A stretch of DNA of 64,000 nucleotides from Streptomyces sp. ISL-96 (GTDB taxonomy: Bacteria > Actinomycetota > Actinomycetes > Streptomycetales > Streptomycetaceae): assembly GCF_018614035.1 (NCBI RefSeq), contig NZ_JAGGPA010000021.1:1-64000 (forward strand). Reading direction: 5' to 3'. Each line of letters begins with the position of its first letter. The stretch's first letter is position 1. Shown one piece after another: positions 24,289-32,744 of the stretch. Both the position numbers and the translations under genes were made by a program. The notes under the pieces were generated by a model. It saw only the letters and a list, made by a program, of their open reading frames with translations, was not told the origin of the DNA and did no database searches.

Positions 24289-26181
24289 TCAGCGGGTGTA
24301 GACGGACGGCCGCGGCGCGGTGGGCATGCCGCCGCCGATGAAGAAGCTGGTGTGCGGGGGCTGGTTGTACGCCGTGTTCTGCCAGGCGAGGCCCGTCCGG
24401 TACATCGGGTCGTGCAGCAGCGTGGTGATCCGCGTGCTGGTCTGGTGCGGGGTGGAGTAGATCCGCAGTGCGGTGTTGTCCGACGTACGCCAGACCACTT
24501 CCTCGCGCCAGTCGCCGATGATGTCGCCGGACAGGGCGGGGGTCGCCTTCGTGCCGTTGTTGGACGAGACCGAGGAGCCGGTCAGCAGCCGTGTCTCGCC
24601 ACCCGTGCCGTACTTGTCGATACGGGTGCCGTCGAGGAGCTCGCGGGTGGTGTCGCCGTCCCACCAGCTGACGAAGTTGATACTGGACGGCTCGCGCCCG
24701 AGCGTGCCTCCGCCGGCGGACCGCAGTGTGGTGTCCGACGCCGACCAGGACTCGGCGCCGGGCGATCCGGCGTGGATGTCGGCGGAGACACCACGGCCGT
24801 TGTCGCCGCCCGTCGCGGTCTGCCAGAGGACTTGCCCTGTCCGGGCGTCGGCCATCCATGAGCCGGGCTTGGAGCTGTCCTCGGACACCTTGAAGTACTC
24901 CAGTCCGGCGCGGGAGGGGTTCAGGTCCCCGACATGACCGGCGTCGCCGTGGCCGAGTTTCGTGGTCCACAGGCCGTTCCCGTTGTCGTCGACGGTCATC
25001 GCCCCGTAGACGACCTCGTCCTTGCCGTCGGCGTCCACGTCCGCGATGGACAGACTGTGGTTGCCCTGCCCGTCCCAGCCCTTGCCGGCGTTGGTCGACG
25101 CGCTGGAGTCGAAGGTCCAGCGCCGCGTGAACTGCCCGCCCCGCCAGTCCCAGGCCGCGATCACGGACCGCGTGTAGTACCCGCGCGCCATGATCAGCGA
25201 CGGCCGGGTGCCGTCCAGATACGCCGTCCCGGCGAGGAAACGGTCCACCCGGTTTCCGTAGGAGTCACCCCACGAGGCCACCGTCCCACGGGCCGGGACA
25301 TAGCCGACCGTGCCCATCGCCGCGCCGGTCTGCCCGTTGAACATGGTCAGGTACTCGGGCCCGGAGAGGATGTAACCGCCGCTGTTGCGATGGTCGGCGC
25401 TCGCGGAGCCGATCGCCGTGCCGCGCCCGTCGACCGTACCGTCGGCGGTCTTCATCGCCACTTCGGCTTTGCCGTCGCCGTCGTAGTCGTACACCTGGAA
25501 CTGTGTGTAGTGCGCGCCCGAGCGGATGTTACGGCCGAGATCGATCCGCCACAGCCGGGTGCCGTCCAGCTTGATGCCGTCGACGATGGTGTTGCCGGTG
25601 TAGCCGGACTGCGCGTTGTCCTTGGCGTTGGTCGGCTGCCACTTCAGTACGAAGTCGAGCGCACCGTCCCCGTCGAGATCACCGACGCTCGTGTCGTTGG
25701 CCTCGTAGGTGTACGCCACCCCGTCCGGTGTCCGGCCGCCCGGTGGCGGGGAGACCGGCACATCCTTGTAGCCGGTGCGCAGCTGCACGGCGTGTACGGA
25801 GTCGCCCTGCTCCGCGCCGTTGACGACCGCGCGCACCGTGTAGTCGGCGGAGTTCGGGGCTCCGGAGTGGAAGTAGTTCGTCGAGCCGGTCACCGGCGCC
25901 GGGTTGACCTTCGTACCGGCGCGGTAGACGTTGAACGAGACGTTGTCGGGGTCGGTGCCCAGCCAGCGCCAACTGACCAGGTTCCCACTGCCGTTGTGGA
26001 CGCTGACCACTCCCCGGTCGAGTGCCTCGACCTGCCGGGCGGGAGCGGCGGCGCCGGCCGTCGGGGAGAGTGCGATCAGACCGGCCGCGGCGAGCGCTCC
26101 GGCCATGACCGAACTGACGGCCGTGCGGGTGCGGGCGGTGGATCTGCGCCGTTGTCGGCGCGGTAGTGCTGGTGGTGCCAC
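24289..26181 (-). CDS. Secreted rhamnogalacturonan lyase, PL11 family
   Basis: 630-residue exported RG-I lyase like Bacillus YesW/YesX, cleaving between rhamnose and galacturonic acid. A basic leader (RRQRRRSTARTRTAV) and hydrophobic signal end near AAAPA. An eight-bladed propeller follows, with calcium-binding repeats DLDGDGALDFV, DYDGDGKAEVAMK and DVDADGKDEVVYG, and the family strings WGDSYGNRVDRFLAG and GDIIGDWREEVVWR. GTG 26181 is selected because AGGAGG lies six bases upstream (26187-26192); an alternative GTG eleven codons earlier has no such site. First gene of a PL11-PL3 unit downstream of LacI-1. Confidence 0.9.
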   Translation of the reverse strand: MAPPALPRRQRRRSTARTRTAVSSVMAGALAAAGLIALSPTAGAAAPARQVEALDRGVVSVHNGSGNLVSWRWLGTDPDNVSFNVYRAGTKVNPAPVTGSTNYFHSGAPNSADYTVRAVVNGAEQGDSVHAVQLRTGYKDVPVSPPPGGRTPDGVAYTYEANDTSVGDLDGDGALDFVLKWQPTNAKDNAQSGYTGNTIVDGIKLDGTRLWRIDLGRNIRSGAHYTQFQVYDYDGDGKAEVAMKTADGTVDGRGTAIGSASADHRNSGGYILSGPEYLTMFNGQTGAAMGTVGYVPARGTVASWGDSYGNRVDRFLAGTAYLDGTRPSLIMARGYYTRSVIAAWDWRGGQFTRRWTFDSSASTNAGKGWDGQGNHSLSIADVDADGKDEVVYGAMTVDDNGNGLWTTKLGHGDAGHVGDLNPSRAGLEYFKVSEDSSKPGSWMADARTGQVLWQTATGGDNGRGVSADIHAGSPGAESWSASDTTLRSAGGGTLGREPSSINFVSWWDGDTTRELLDGTRIDKYGTGGETRLLTGSSVSSNNGTKATPALSGDIIGDWREEVVWRTSDNTALRIYSTPHQTSTRITTLLHDPMYRTGLAWQNTAYNQPPHTSFFIGGGMPTAPRPSVYTR

Positions 26182-26280
26182 GGAGTCCTCCTGGGGGCGA
26201 GGTGCCTGTGCCACACTCCAGTTGCCGCGGCGTTACCGGAAGGTTGCCGCCCGCGCAGAGCTTTTCCGCGCCAGGAGCGA

Positions 26281-27324
26281 TCAGGCCGATCCGCGACGCA
26301 CGAACTCCGTCGGCAGGATCACCGCAGCCGGGTCCTCGCCGCCGATCAGCCCCAGCAGTACCCGTACCATCTCCGCGCTGATACGCGACCAGGGCTGGCG
26401 GATGGTGGTGAGGGCGGGCTCGCTGTCGAGCGCGGCGGGGGAGTCGTCGAAGCCGCCGACAGCGATGTCCTCCGGCACTCGTCGGCCGGCCCCGCGCAGC
26501 GCGCTGAGCACGCCCTGCGCCATCAGGTCGGAGGCGACGAACACCGCGTCCATGTCCGGTGCCTGTTCAAGAAGCCGGGTCGCGCCCGCCTCGCCGCTCG
26601 CGCGGCTGTAGTCGCCGGTGACGACGAGCCTTTCGTCGTACCCGATGCCGGACTCGGCCAGCACTTCCCGGTAGCCGGCGAGCCGCTCCGTACCGCCGGG
26701 GGTGTCGAGCGGCCCGGTCACCATGGCGATCCGGCGCCGTCCGGTGGACAGCAGGTGGCGGACCATGTCGCGCGCGCCGTCCCGGTCGTCGGCGGCGACG
26801 TACGCGACCTTCGAGGACTGTCCCAGCGGCTTGCCGCAGGCGACCAGCGGCACGTCGGCCTTGCGCAGCTGCTCGGCCACCGGGTCCCCGGAGTGGCTGG
26901 ACACCAGCAGCACGCCGTCGACATGGCCCGCCGTGATGTAGCGCGTTATCCGCCGCCGCTCGTCGTCGGTGCCCGCGATCATCAGCAGCAGCGGAATGTC
27001 GTGGGCGGCGAGGGCCTCGTTGCAGCCGCGCAGCAGGACGTTGAAGTTCGGGTCCTCGAAGAACCGGTCCAGCTGCTCGGTGAGGAGGAAGGCGACGGAG
27101 TCGGAGCGGCCGGTGATCAGCGACCGGGCGTGCCGGTTGACGACGTAACCCGTTTTGCGAATGGCGGCGTTGACGGCTGACAGTGCGGCCGGGCTGACGT
27201 AGTGGCCGCCGTTGAGGACCCGGGAGACCGTGCCCCGCGAGACGCCCGCCTCACGCGCGACATCGTGGATCGTCGGCGGCCTGCGGCGCTGCCCCTGCCC
27301 TTGCGCCTGCCCGGAGTTGCTCAT
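26281..27324 (-). CDS. LacI-family regulator (LacI-1)
   Basis: 347-residue repressor: HTH TIHDVAREAGVSRGTVSRVL, hinge NRHARSLITGRSDSVAFLL, and a periplasmic-binding-fold sensor domain to the C-terminus. The ATG follows the permease stop by two bases, so it is made with the importer at 27327-30516. The best candidate operators are the 16-bp palindromes at 30573-30588 and 30663-30678 between this operon and the GH42-GH53 pair. That makes a galacto-oligosaccharide inducer plausible. Operon position, not binding data, is the basis. Confidence 0.9.
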   Translation of the reverse strand: MSNSGQAQGQGQRRRPPTIHDVAREAGVSRGTVSRVLNGGHYVSPAALSAVNAAIRKTGYVVNRHARSLITGRSDSVAFLLTEQLDRFFEDPNFNVLLRGCNEALAAHDIPLLLMIAGTDDERRRITRYITAGHVDGVLLVSSHSGDPVAEQLRKADVPLVACGKPLGQSSKVAYVAADDRDGARDMVRHLLSTGRRRIAMVTGPLDTPGGTERLAGYREVLAESGIGYDERLVVTGDYSRASGEAGATRLLEQAPDMDAVFVASDLMAQGVLSALRGAGRRVPEDIAVGGFDDSPAALDSEPALTTIRQPWSRISAEMVRVLLGLIGGEDPAAVILPTEFVRRGSA

Positions 27325-27326
27325 GG

Positions 27327-28244
27327 TCAAGACTTTACGGCTCCCGACAGCAGGTCCAGGCTCCAGAAGCGCTGGATGACCAGGAACAACAGGATGAGCG
27401 GGACGACCGCGAGCAGCGCGCCGGTGATGACCAGGGTGTAGAGCGCGGGGGTGTTGGAGCCCTGCTGGAGGAGGGTGAACAGGCCCAGGGTGATCGGGAA
27501 CTTCTCGTCGTCGCCGAGCATGATGTACGGCAGCAGGAAGTTGTTCCAGACCGCCACGAACTGGAAGAGGAACACGGTCACGAGTCCCGGCACCATCATC
27601 GGCAGCGCGATCCGGCTGAAGATCCGCCACTCGCTCGCTCCGTCCATCCGGCCTGCCTCGACGACGTCGCAGGGCACTGCGGCAGCGGCGTAGATCCGCG
27701 CCAGGTAGACGCCGTACGGCGAAAGGATCAGCGGCAGGAGTACCGACAGGTAGGTGTCGGTCATGTCGGCCTTCGCCAGCAGCAGGTACTGCGGTACGGC
27801 GAGGATCACCGGTGGCATCAGCACCCCGGCGAGCAGCACGTTGAAGACGGTCTCGCGTCCCCGGAAGCGGTAGACGGCGAGTGCGTAACCGGAGAGGGCG
27901 GAGACGGCCGTGGAGAGCAGGGCGCCGAGCCCCGCGTAGAGGGCGGAGTTCGCCATCCAGCGCCAGTACAGGCCGTCGCGATACGCGGACAGGTCGCGGA
28001 CGTTGTCCGAGAAGCCGGTGCCCGGCAGGAAGGTGAAGGTCGAGAACAGCTCACGCCCCGACTTGGTCGCGGCGATCACCACCCAGGCGACCGGCAGGAG
28101 GCAGTAGAGCGCGCCGAGCAGCAGCGCCGCCGTCGGTACGAGTGCGACACGGCGGCGCGGGGACAGGGGCGGGGGCGGGCCCTGGGCCGTGCCGGGGGTG
28201 GTGCCGGCGGCGGGGGCGGTTCTTCTGACGGCAAGGGAGCTCAT
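27327..28244 (-). CDS. Carbohydrate ABC transporter permease (MalG type)
   Basis: 305 residues, six membrane spans, with a long Pro-rich N-terminus before the first helix. Unusually, the EAA loop reads VVEAGRMDGASEWRIFSRIALP, in which the consensus AA is AG. C-terminus RFWSLDLLSGAVKS. Overlaps the MalF-type gene by ATGA. Part of the importer predicted to serve galactan or RG-I oligosaccharides. Confidence 0.87.
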   Translation of the reverse strand: MSSLAVRRTAPAAGTTPGTAQGPPPPLSPRRRVALVPTAALLLGALYCLLPVAWVVIAATKSGRELFSTFTFLPGTGFSDNVRDLSAYRDGLYWRWMANSALYAGLGALLSTAVSALSGYALAVYRFRGRETVFNVLLAGVLMPPVILAVPQYLLLAKADMTDTYLSVLLPLILSPYGVYLARIYAAAAVPCDVVEAGRMDGASEWRIFSRIALPMMVPGLVTVFLFQFVAVWNNFLLPYIMLGDDEKFPITLGLFTLLQQGSNTPALYTLVITGALLAVVPLILLFLVIQRFWSLDLLSGAVKS

Positions 28245-29197
28245 GGGGCTTCCCCCTCCTGCTTGGTACGGGAGTTCGCCGCGCGCAGGAAGGCGAACGA
28301 CAGGACGAGGGTGGCGAGCGCGATGAGCACGGCGGTGGCCGCCGCCTGATAGATGTCACCGTTGCGGAAGGCGTCCTCGTAGACCTTCATCAGCGGACTC
28401 CACGTGGTGGACACGGAGTTGGTGAGCGGCTTGAGAGTGGTCGGCTCGCTGAACACCTGGAGGGTGGCGATGATGGAGAAGAAGAACGTCAGCACCAGTG
28501 ACGGCGCCACCATGGGGATCTTGATGCGCAGGGCGATCTGGAACTGGGAACAGCCGTCCAGCCTGGCCGCCTCGTACACCTCCAGCGGGATGGCCCGCAG
28601 CGAGGTGTAGATGACGATCATGTTGAAGCCGGTGCCGCCCCAGACGGCGATGTTCGCCAGGGCGAGGTACAGCGGCCCGCCGTCGAGCAGATCGGGCTGC
28701 GGCAGCCCGAGCCGGTCCAGGACGAAGTAGAACGGGCTGACGTCGGGGAGGTAGAGGAAGCCCCACAGCAGTGCGGCGATCACACCGGGAATGGCGTACG
28801 GCAGGAAGATCGCCAGCCTGGTGAAGGAGGTGAGGCGCACCCGGTCGGTGTCCAGGAGCAGCGCGAAGAGCAGCGCGAGGCCGAGCATCACCGGGACGAC
28901 GATGGCGCCGTAACCGAGCACCCGCAGCGCGCCGTGCAGCAGCTCGGAGTCGGTGAACGCGTCGGCGTAGTTGGTGAGCCCCGCCCACACCTCCTGGCGG
29001 GCGCCCTTGCCCAGGCCGAGGCCCTTGACCTCGACCTTGTGCAGGCTCAGGTTTACGGCGTACCCGATCGGCAGGGCGAAGAAGAGCAGGAAGAGCACGG
29101 CGGCGGGGAGCAGGAACGCGTAGGGAGCGCCGCGCCCCCGCCGGCGCCCGCGCCCACGGGGGGAGTGGGCGCCGGACGGCGCGGGAACGACGGTCAC
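28241..29197 (-). CDS. Carbohydrate ABC transporter permease (MalF type)
   Basis: 318 residues; Arg-rich cytoplasmic leader, then AFLLPAAVLFLLFFALPIGYAV as first helix and EAA loop EVYEAARLDGCSQFQIALRIKIP. GTG 29197 overlaps the binding-protein stop (GTGA). Middle gene of the third sugar importer. Confidence 0.87.
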   Translation of the reverse strand: MTVVPAPSGAHSPRGRGRRRGRGAPYAFLLPAAVLFLLFFALPIGYAVNLSLHKVEVKGLGLGKGARQEVWAGLTNYADAFTDSELLHGALRVLGYGAIVVPVMLGLALLFALLLDTDRVRLTSFTRLAIFLPYAIPGVIAALLWGFLYLPDVSPFYFVLDRLGLPQPDLLDGGPLYLALANIAVWGGTGFNMIVIYTSLRAIPLEVYEAARLDGCSQFQIALRIKIPMVAPSLVLTFFFSIIATLQVFSEPTTLKPLTNSVSTTWSPLMKVYEDAFRNGDIYQAAATAVLIALATLVLSFAFLRAANSRTKQEGEAP

Positions 29198-30516
29198 TTG
29201 GCGACCTCGAAGCCCTGCTTCTCCAGGTCGGCGACCGTGGCGTCCTGCATGGTGGTGAGCGCGGCACCGAAGGACGACTTGTTCTTGGCGGCCTTGCCGA
29301 AGGCGTCACGGAAGGTGGTGTACGCGACGTTGACGTTCGGGCCCCAGGCGGCAGGCGCGGTGGTCTTCGCGATCTCGGCGGCCTCGGTGTAGAAGTCGGG
29401 CTGGTTGGCGAAGTAGGCGGGAGCCTTCGCGAGGGCGCCGCCGGTCTGGGCCTTCGTGGCGGCGGGGTAGATGCCGCCCTCCTTGACCAGGGCCGCGAGC
29501 GCCTCGGGGTCGGTGTTCAGCCAGGAGGCGAACTTCGCGGCGGCCTTCTTGTGCTTGCTGTCGTTGGTGACGGCCGTGGTGGAGCCGCCCCAGCTGCCGG
29601 TGGCGGCGGAGCCCTCGGACCACTGGGGGAGCGGGGCCATGGCCCACTTCCCCTTGGTGTCGGGGGCGGCGGTGGTGAGGGTGCCGGGGGCCCAGACGGC
29701 GCTGACCCAGGCGATCTGGCCGCCGGTGTTGAGCGCCTTGTTCCAGGACGGCGTGTACATCGGCTGGTTGGAGATGGCGCCCTCGGCGACCAGGCCGCCC
29801 CAGAAGTCCGCGACCTTCTTCGTGGCCGCGTCGTCGATGCCGACCTTCCACTTCTGGCCCTCGGTGGTCCACCAGGAGGCGCCGGCCTGCTGGGCGAGGC
29901 CCGCGAAGAGGCCGGAGTCGTTGGCGGAGAAGGTGGTGAGTGCCTTGTCCGGAGCCTTCTTCTTCAGTGCGCGGGCGGTCTCGGCGAAGTCGTCCCAGGT
30001 GGTGGGGACGGTGAGCCCGTACTTCTTGAAGAGGTCCTGGCGGTAGAAGAACATCATCGGCCCGGAGTCCTGCGGCACCGCGTACACGGCGTCGGAGCCG
30101 AGAGTGGTCTGCTGCCAGATCCCGGCGGCGAACTCCTTCTCAATGCCGTTCACTTCGCCGGATATGTCAGCGAGTACGTCATTGCTCACGAGCGTCGGCA
30201 GCGTCTGGTACTCGGCCTGGACCAGGTCGGGAGCCTTGCCCGCCTTGGCCGCCGTGATGATTTTGGTCGTCAGATCGTCGCCGGCCGCCTGCTTCTTCAC
30301 CGTGACCTTGATCTGTGCTTCCTTGCCGGGGCCCGCGTTCCAGATGTCCGCGACCTTGTCCAGGCCGGGCGCCCAGGCCCAGTACGTCAGTGACGCCGGA
30401 CCGGACTCGGCCTGCGGCTCGCCGCTGTCGGGCGAACCGCACCCGACGAGGGTCGTGGCCCCGGCGGCGGTGGCTATGGCGATGGCCGCAAGGCGGCGCT
30501 GCAACGCGTACGGCAT
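29194..30516 (-). CDS. Sugar-binding lipoprotein
   Basis: 440-residue extracytoplasmic binding protein. Lipobox ATTLVGC with Cys near residue 26; mature motifs LTYWAWAPGLDKVADIWN and MMFFYRQDLFKKYGL. It is transcribed away from the GH42 gene across an intergenic gap with two matching palindromes. Divergence from a beta-galactosidase and endogalactanase suggests galacto-oligosaccharides as ligand. Confidence 0.87.
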   Translation of the reverse strand: MPYALQRRLAAIAIATAAGATTLVGCGSPDSGEPQAESGPASLTYWAWAPGLDKVADIWNAGPGKEAQIKVTVKKQAAGDDLTTKIITAAKAGKAPDLVQAEYQTLPTLVSNDVLADISGEVNGIEKEFAAGIWQQTTLGSDAVYAVPQDSGPMMFFYRQDLFKKYGLTVPTTWDDFAETARALKKKAPDKALTTFSANDSGLFAGLAQQAGASWWTTEGQKWKVGIDDAATKKVADFWGGLVAEGAISNQPMYTPSWNKALNTGGQIAWVSAVWAPGTLTTAAPDTKGKWAMAPLPQWSEGSAATGSWGGSTTAVTNDSKHKKAAAKFASWLNTDPEALAALVKEGGIYPAATKAQTGGALAKAPAYFANQPDFYTEAAEIAKTTAPAAWGPNVNVAYTTFRDAFGKAAKNKSSFGAALTTMQDATVADLEKQGFEVAK

Positions 30517-30572
30517 GGATGTGTCTCCCTGACCGAGCGGCCTCCGCCGACTGCGGACGACCTGCCGTGGTT

Positions 30573-30588
30573 CTGTGAACGTTCACAG
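30573..30588. promoter_or_regulatory. LacI-type operator, copy 1
   Basis: CTGTGAACGTTCACAG is a perfect 16-bp palindrome 57 bp upstream of the binding-protein start (30516). Confidence 0.6.
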
Positions 30589-30662
30589 TAGAGAAACAGC
30601 ACGGACACTTGTCAATGGTTGTTGCTGTGCGGTTATGTTGGGTTCTTAGTCGCGGTGATGGT

Positions 30663-30678
30663 CTGTGTACGTTCCCAG
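30663..30678. promoter_or_regulatory. LacI-type operator, copy 2
   Basis: CTGTGTACGTTCCCAG matches copy 1 at 14 of 16 bases and ends 25 bp before the GH42 ATG at 30703. It would control the divergent transcript. Confidence 0.5.
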
Positions 30679-30702
30679 TTGATCGATTCTCAGGAGTGAT
30701 CC

Positions 30703-32715
30703 ATGTCGGCACCCAAGGGCCTGACCCGGCTCGCGTTCGGCGGGGACTACAACCCCGAGCAGTGGCCCGAGGAGGTGTGGCAGGAGGACGTCCGCCTGAT
30801 GCGCGAGGCCGGTGTCACCATGGTCAGCGTCGGCATCTTCTCGTGGGCGCTGCTGGAACCCGAGCCGGGCTCCTACGACTTCGACTGGCTCGACCGGCTG
30901 CTGGACCTGCTCCACGAGAACGGGGTACGAGCCGACCTCGCCACCCCCACCGTCGCCCCGCCCGCCTGGTTCTACCGGGCCCACCCCGACGCCCTGCCCG
31001 TCACCGCCGACGGCGTCCGCCACGCCTTCGGATCACGCGGCGCCATCTGCCACAGCTCGCCCGCCTACCGCCGGGCCGCGGCCGCCATCACCGAGCAGCT
31101 CGCCCGCCGTTACGCCGACCACCCCGCCCTCGCGCTCTGGCACGTCCACAACGAGTACGGCGTCCCGGTCTCCGCCTGCTACTGCGCGAACTGCGCCGCA
31201 CACTTCCGGCGGTGGCTCCGCGCCACCCATGGCAGCCTCGACGCGGTCAACGAGGCCTGGGGCACGGCCTTCTGGGGCCAGCGGTACGGCGACTTCGAGG
31301 AAATCGAGCCGCCCCGCACCACCCCCACCGTCCGCAACCCGGCCCAGCTCCTGGACTACGCCCGCTTCGCCGACGCCACCATGCTGGAGAACTTCCGCAT
31401 GGAGCGCGACATCCTGCACCGCCTCGCGCCGGGCATCCCCGTCACCACCAACTTCATGACCGCACTGACCCAGGGCGACTCGGTGGACTACTGGGCCTGG
31501 GGCCGCGAGGTCGACCTCGTCACCAACGACCACTACCTCATCACGGACGGCCGCCGCACCGAAGTGAACCTCGCCATGGCCGCCGACCTGACCCGCTCGG
31601 TCGCGGGCGGTGCGCCGTGGCTGCTCCTCGAACACTCCACCAGCGGCGTCAACTGGCAGCCCCGCAACCCCGCCAAGGAGCCGGGCCAGATGGCCCGCAA
31701 CTCCCTCGCCCACGTCGCGCGCGGCTCCGACGGCGCCATGTTCTTCCAGTGGCGCCAGTCCCGGCGCGGCGCCGAGAAGTTCCACTCGGCGATGGTTCCG
31801 CACGCGGGCACCGACAGCCGGGTGTGGCGCGAGGTGGTCCAGCTGGGCGCGGACCTGGAGGCGCTGGCGCCGGTGCGCGGCACCCGCACGGTCGCCGACG
31901 CGGCGGTGCTGTGGGACTGGGCCTCCTGGTGGGCGCAGCGGCTGGAATGGCGGCCCACCGAAGACCACGACGCCCGCGAGCGCGCCGACTCCTTCTACAA
32001 GTCGCTGTACGACCGCCACCTGACCGTCGACTTCGCCCACCCGGCCGCCGACCTGTCCGGCTACCCCCTGGTCGTCGTCCCCGCCCTCTACCTCATGACC
32101 GAGGCCGCCGGCCGCAACCTCCGCTCGTACGTCGAGAACGGCGGCACGCTCGTCGTCTCGTACTTCTCCGGCATCGTCGACGAGCACGACGCCGTCCACC
32201 CCGGCCCCTACCCCGGCGCGCTGCGCGACGTACTCGGCCTGACGGTCGAGGAGTTCTCGCCGCTGCTCTCGAGCGAGCGCGTACGTATCACCGGCCCCGG
32301 CGGCGCCGAGTTGTCCGCCGACGTCTGGACCGAGTTCGTGGTGGAGCGCGGCGCCGAAGCCGTCTGGACGTACGCCGACGGGCCCGCCGCCGGACGCCCC
32401 GCCGTCACCCGGCACCGACTCGGGCAGGGCACCGCGTGGTACGTCTCCACACGCCTCGGCGCGCGCGAACTGGACCTGATTCTGGCGGCGGCGGGCGAGG
32501 ACGCCGGTATCGCGCCGCGCACCGGAATCCCGTACGGCGTCGAAGTGGTGAGCCGCGAGGGCGACACCGGCAGTTACCTCTTCGCGATCAACCACACGGC
32601 CGACGACGCCAAGGTGGCGCTCGGCGCCCCCGGAACCGAACTGCTCACCGGCGAACGCGCCACGGGACACCTCGCCGTCCCGGCGGGCGCGGTCCGCGTC
32701 GTACACCTCGACTGA
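30703..32715 (+). CDS. GH42 beta-galactosidase
   Basis: 670-residue intracellular beta-galactosidase, hydrolysing beta-1,4-galacto-oligosaccharides. The GH42 TIM barrel starts FGGDYNPEQWPEEVW. The acid/base is E151 in HVHNEYG and the nucleophile E310 in LLLEHS. The cysteine cluster CYCANC near 158-163 is the zinc site found in many GH42 enzymes. Middle trimerisation (about 395-600) and C-terminal domains are present, so it is full length. Ribosome site AGGAG precedes the ATG. Followed after 29 bp by the secreted galactanase, giving an endo-plus-exo pair. Confidence 0.92.
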   Translation: MSAPKGLTRLAFGGDYNPEQWPEEVWQEDVRLMREAGVTMVSVGIFSWALLEPEPGSYDFDWLDRLLDLLHENGVRADLATPTVAPPAWFYRAHPDALPVTADGVRHAFGSRGAICHSSPAYRRAAAAITEQLARRYADHPALALWHVHNEYGVPVSACYCANCAAHFRRWLRATHGSLDAVNEAWGTAFWGQRYGDFEEIEPPRTTPTVRNPAQLLDYARFADATMLENFRMERDILHRLAPGIPVTTNFMTALTQGDSVDYWAWGREVDLVTNDHYLITDGRRTEVNLAMAADLTRSVAGGAPWLLLEHSTSGVNWQPRNPAKEPGQMARNSLAHVARGSDGAMFFQWRQSRRGAEKFHSAMVPHAGTDSRVWREVVQLGADLEALAPVRGTRTVADAAVLWDWASWWAQRLEWRPTEDHDARERADSFYKSLYDRHLTVDFAHPAADLSGYPLVVVPALYLMTEAAGRNLRSYVENGGTLVVSYFSGIVDEHDAVHPGPYPGALRDVLGLTVEEFSPLLSSERVRITGPGGAELSADVWTEFVVERGAEAVWTYADGPAAGRPAVTRHRLGQGTAWYVSTRLGARELDLILAAAGEDAGIAPRTGIPYGVEVVSREGDTGSYLFAINHTADDAKVALGAPGTELLTGERATGHLAVPAGAVRVVHLD

Positions 32716-32744
32716 CCCGACCGAGCCGAAGGGACACATCGACG

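Noticed and set aside
26181..26214. Upstream GTG start for the PL11 gene.
   Set aside because: The start at 26181 has AGGAGG at the right distance; the longer form only adds 11 residues before the signal peptide.
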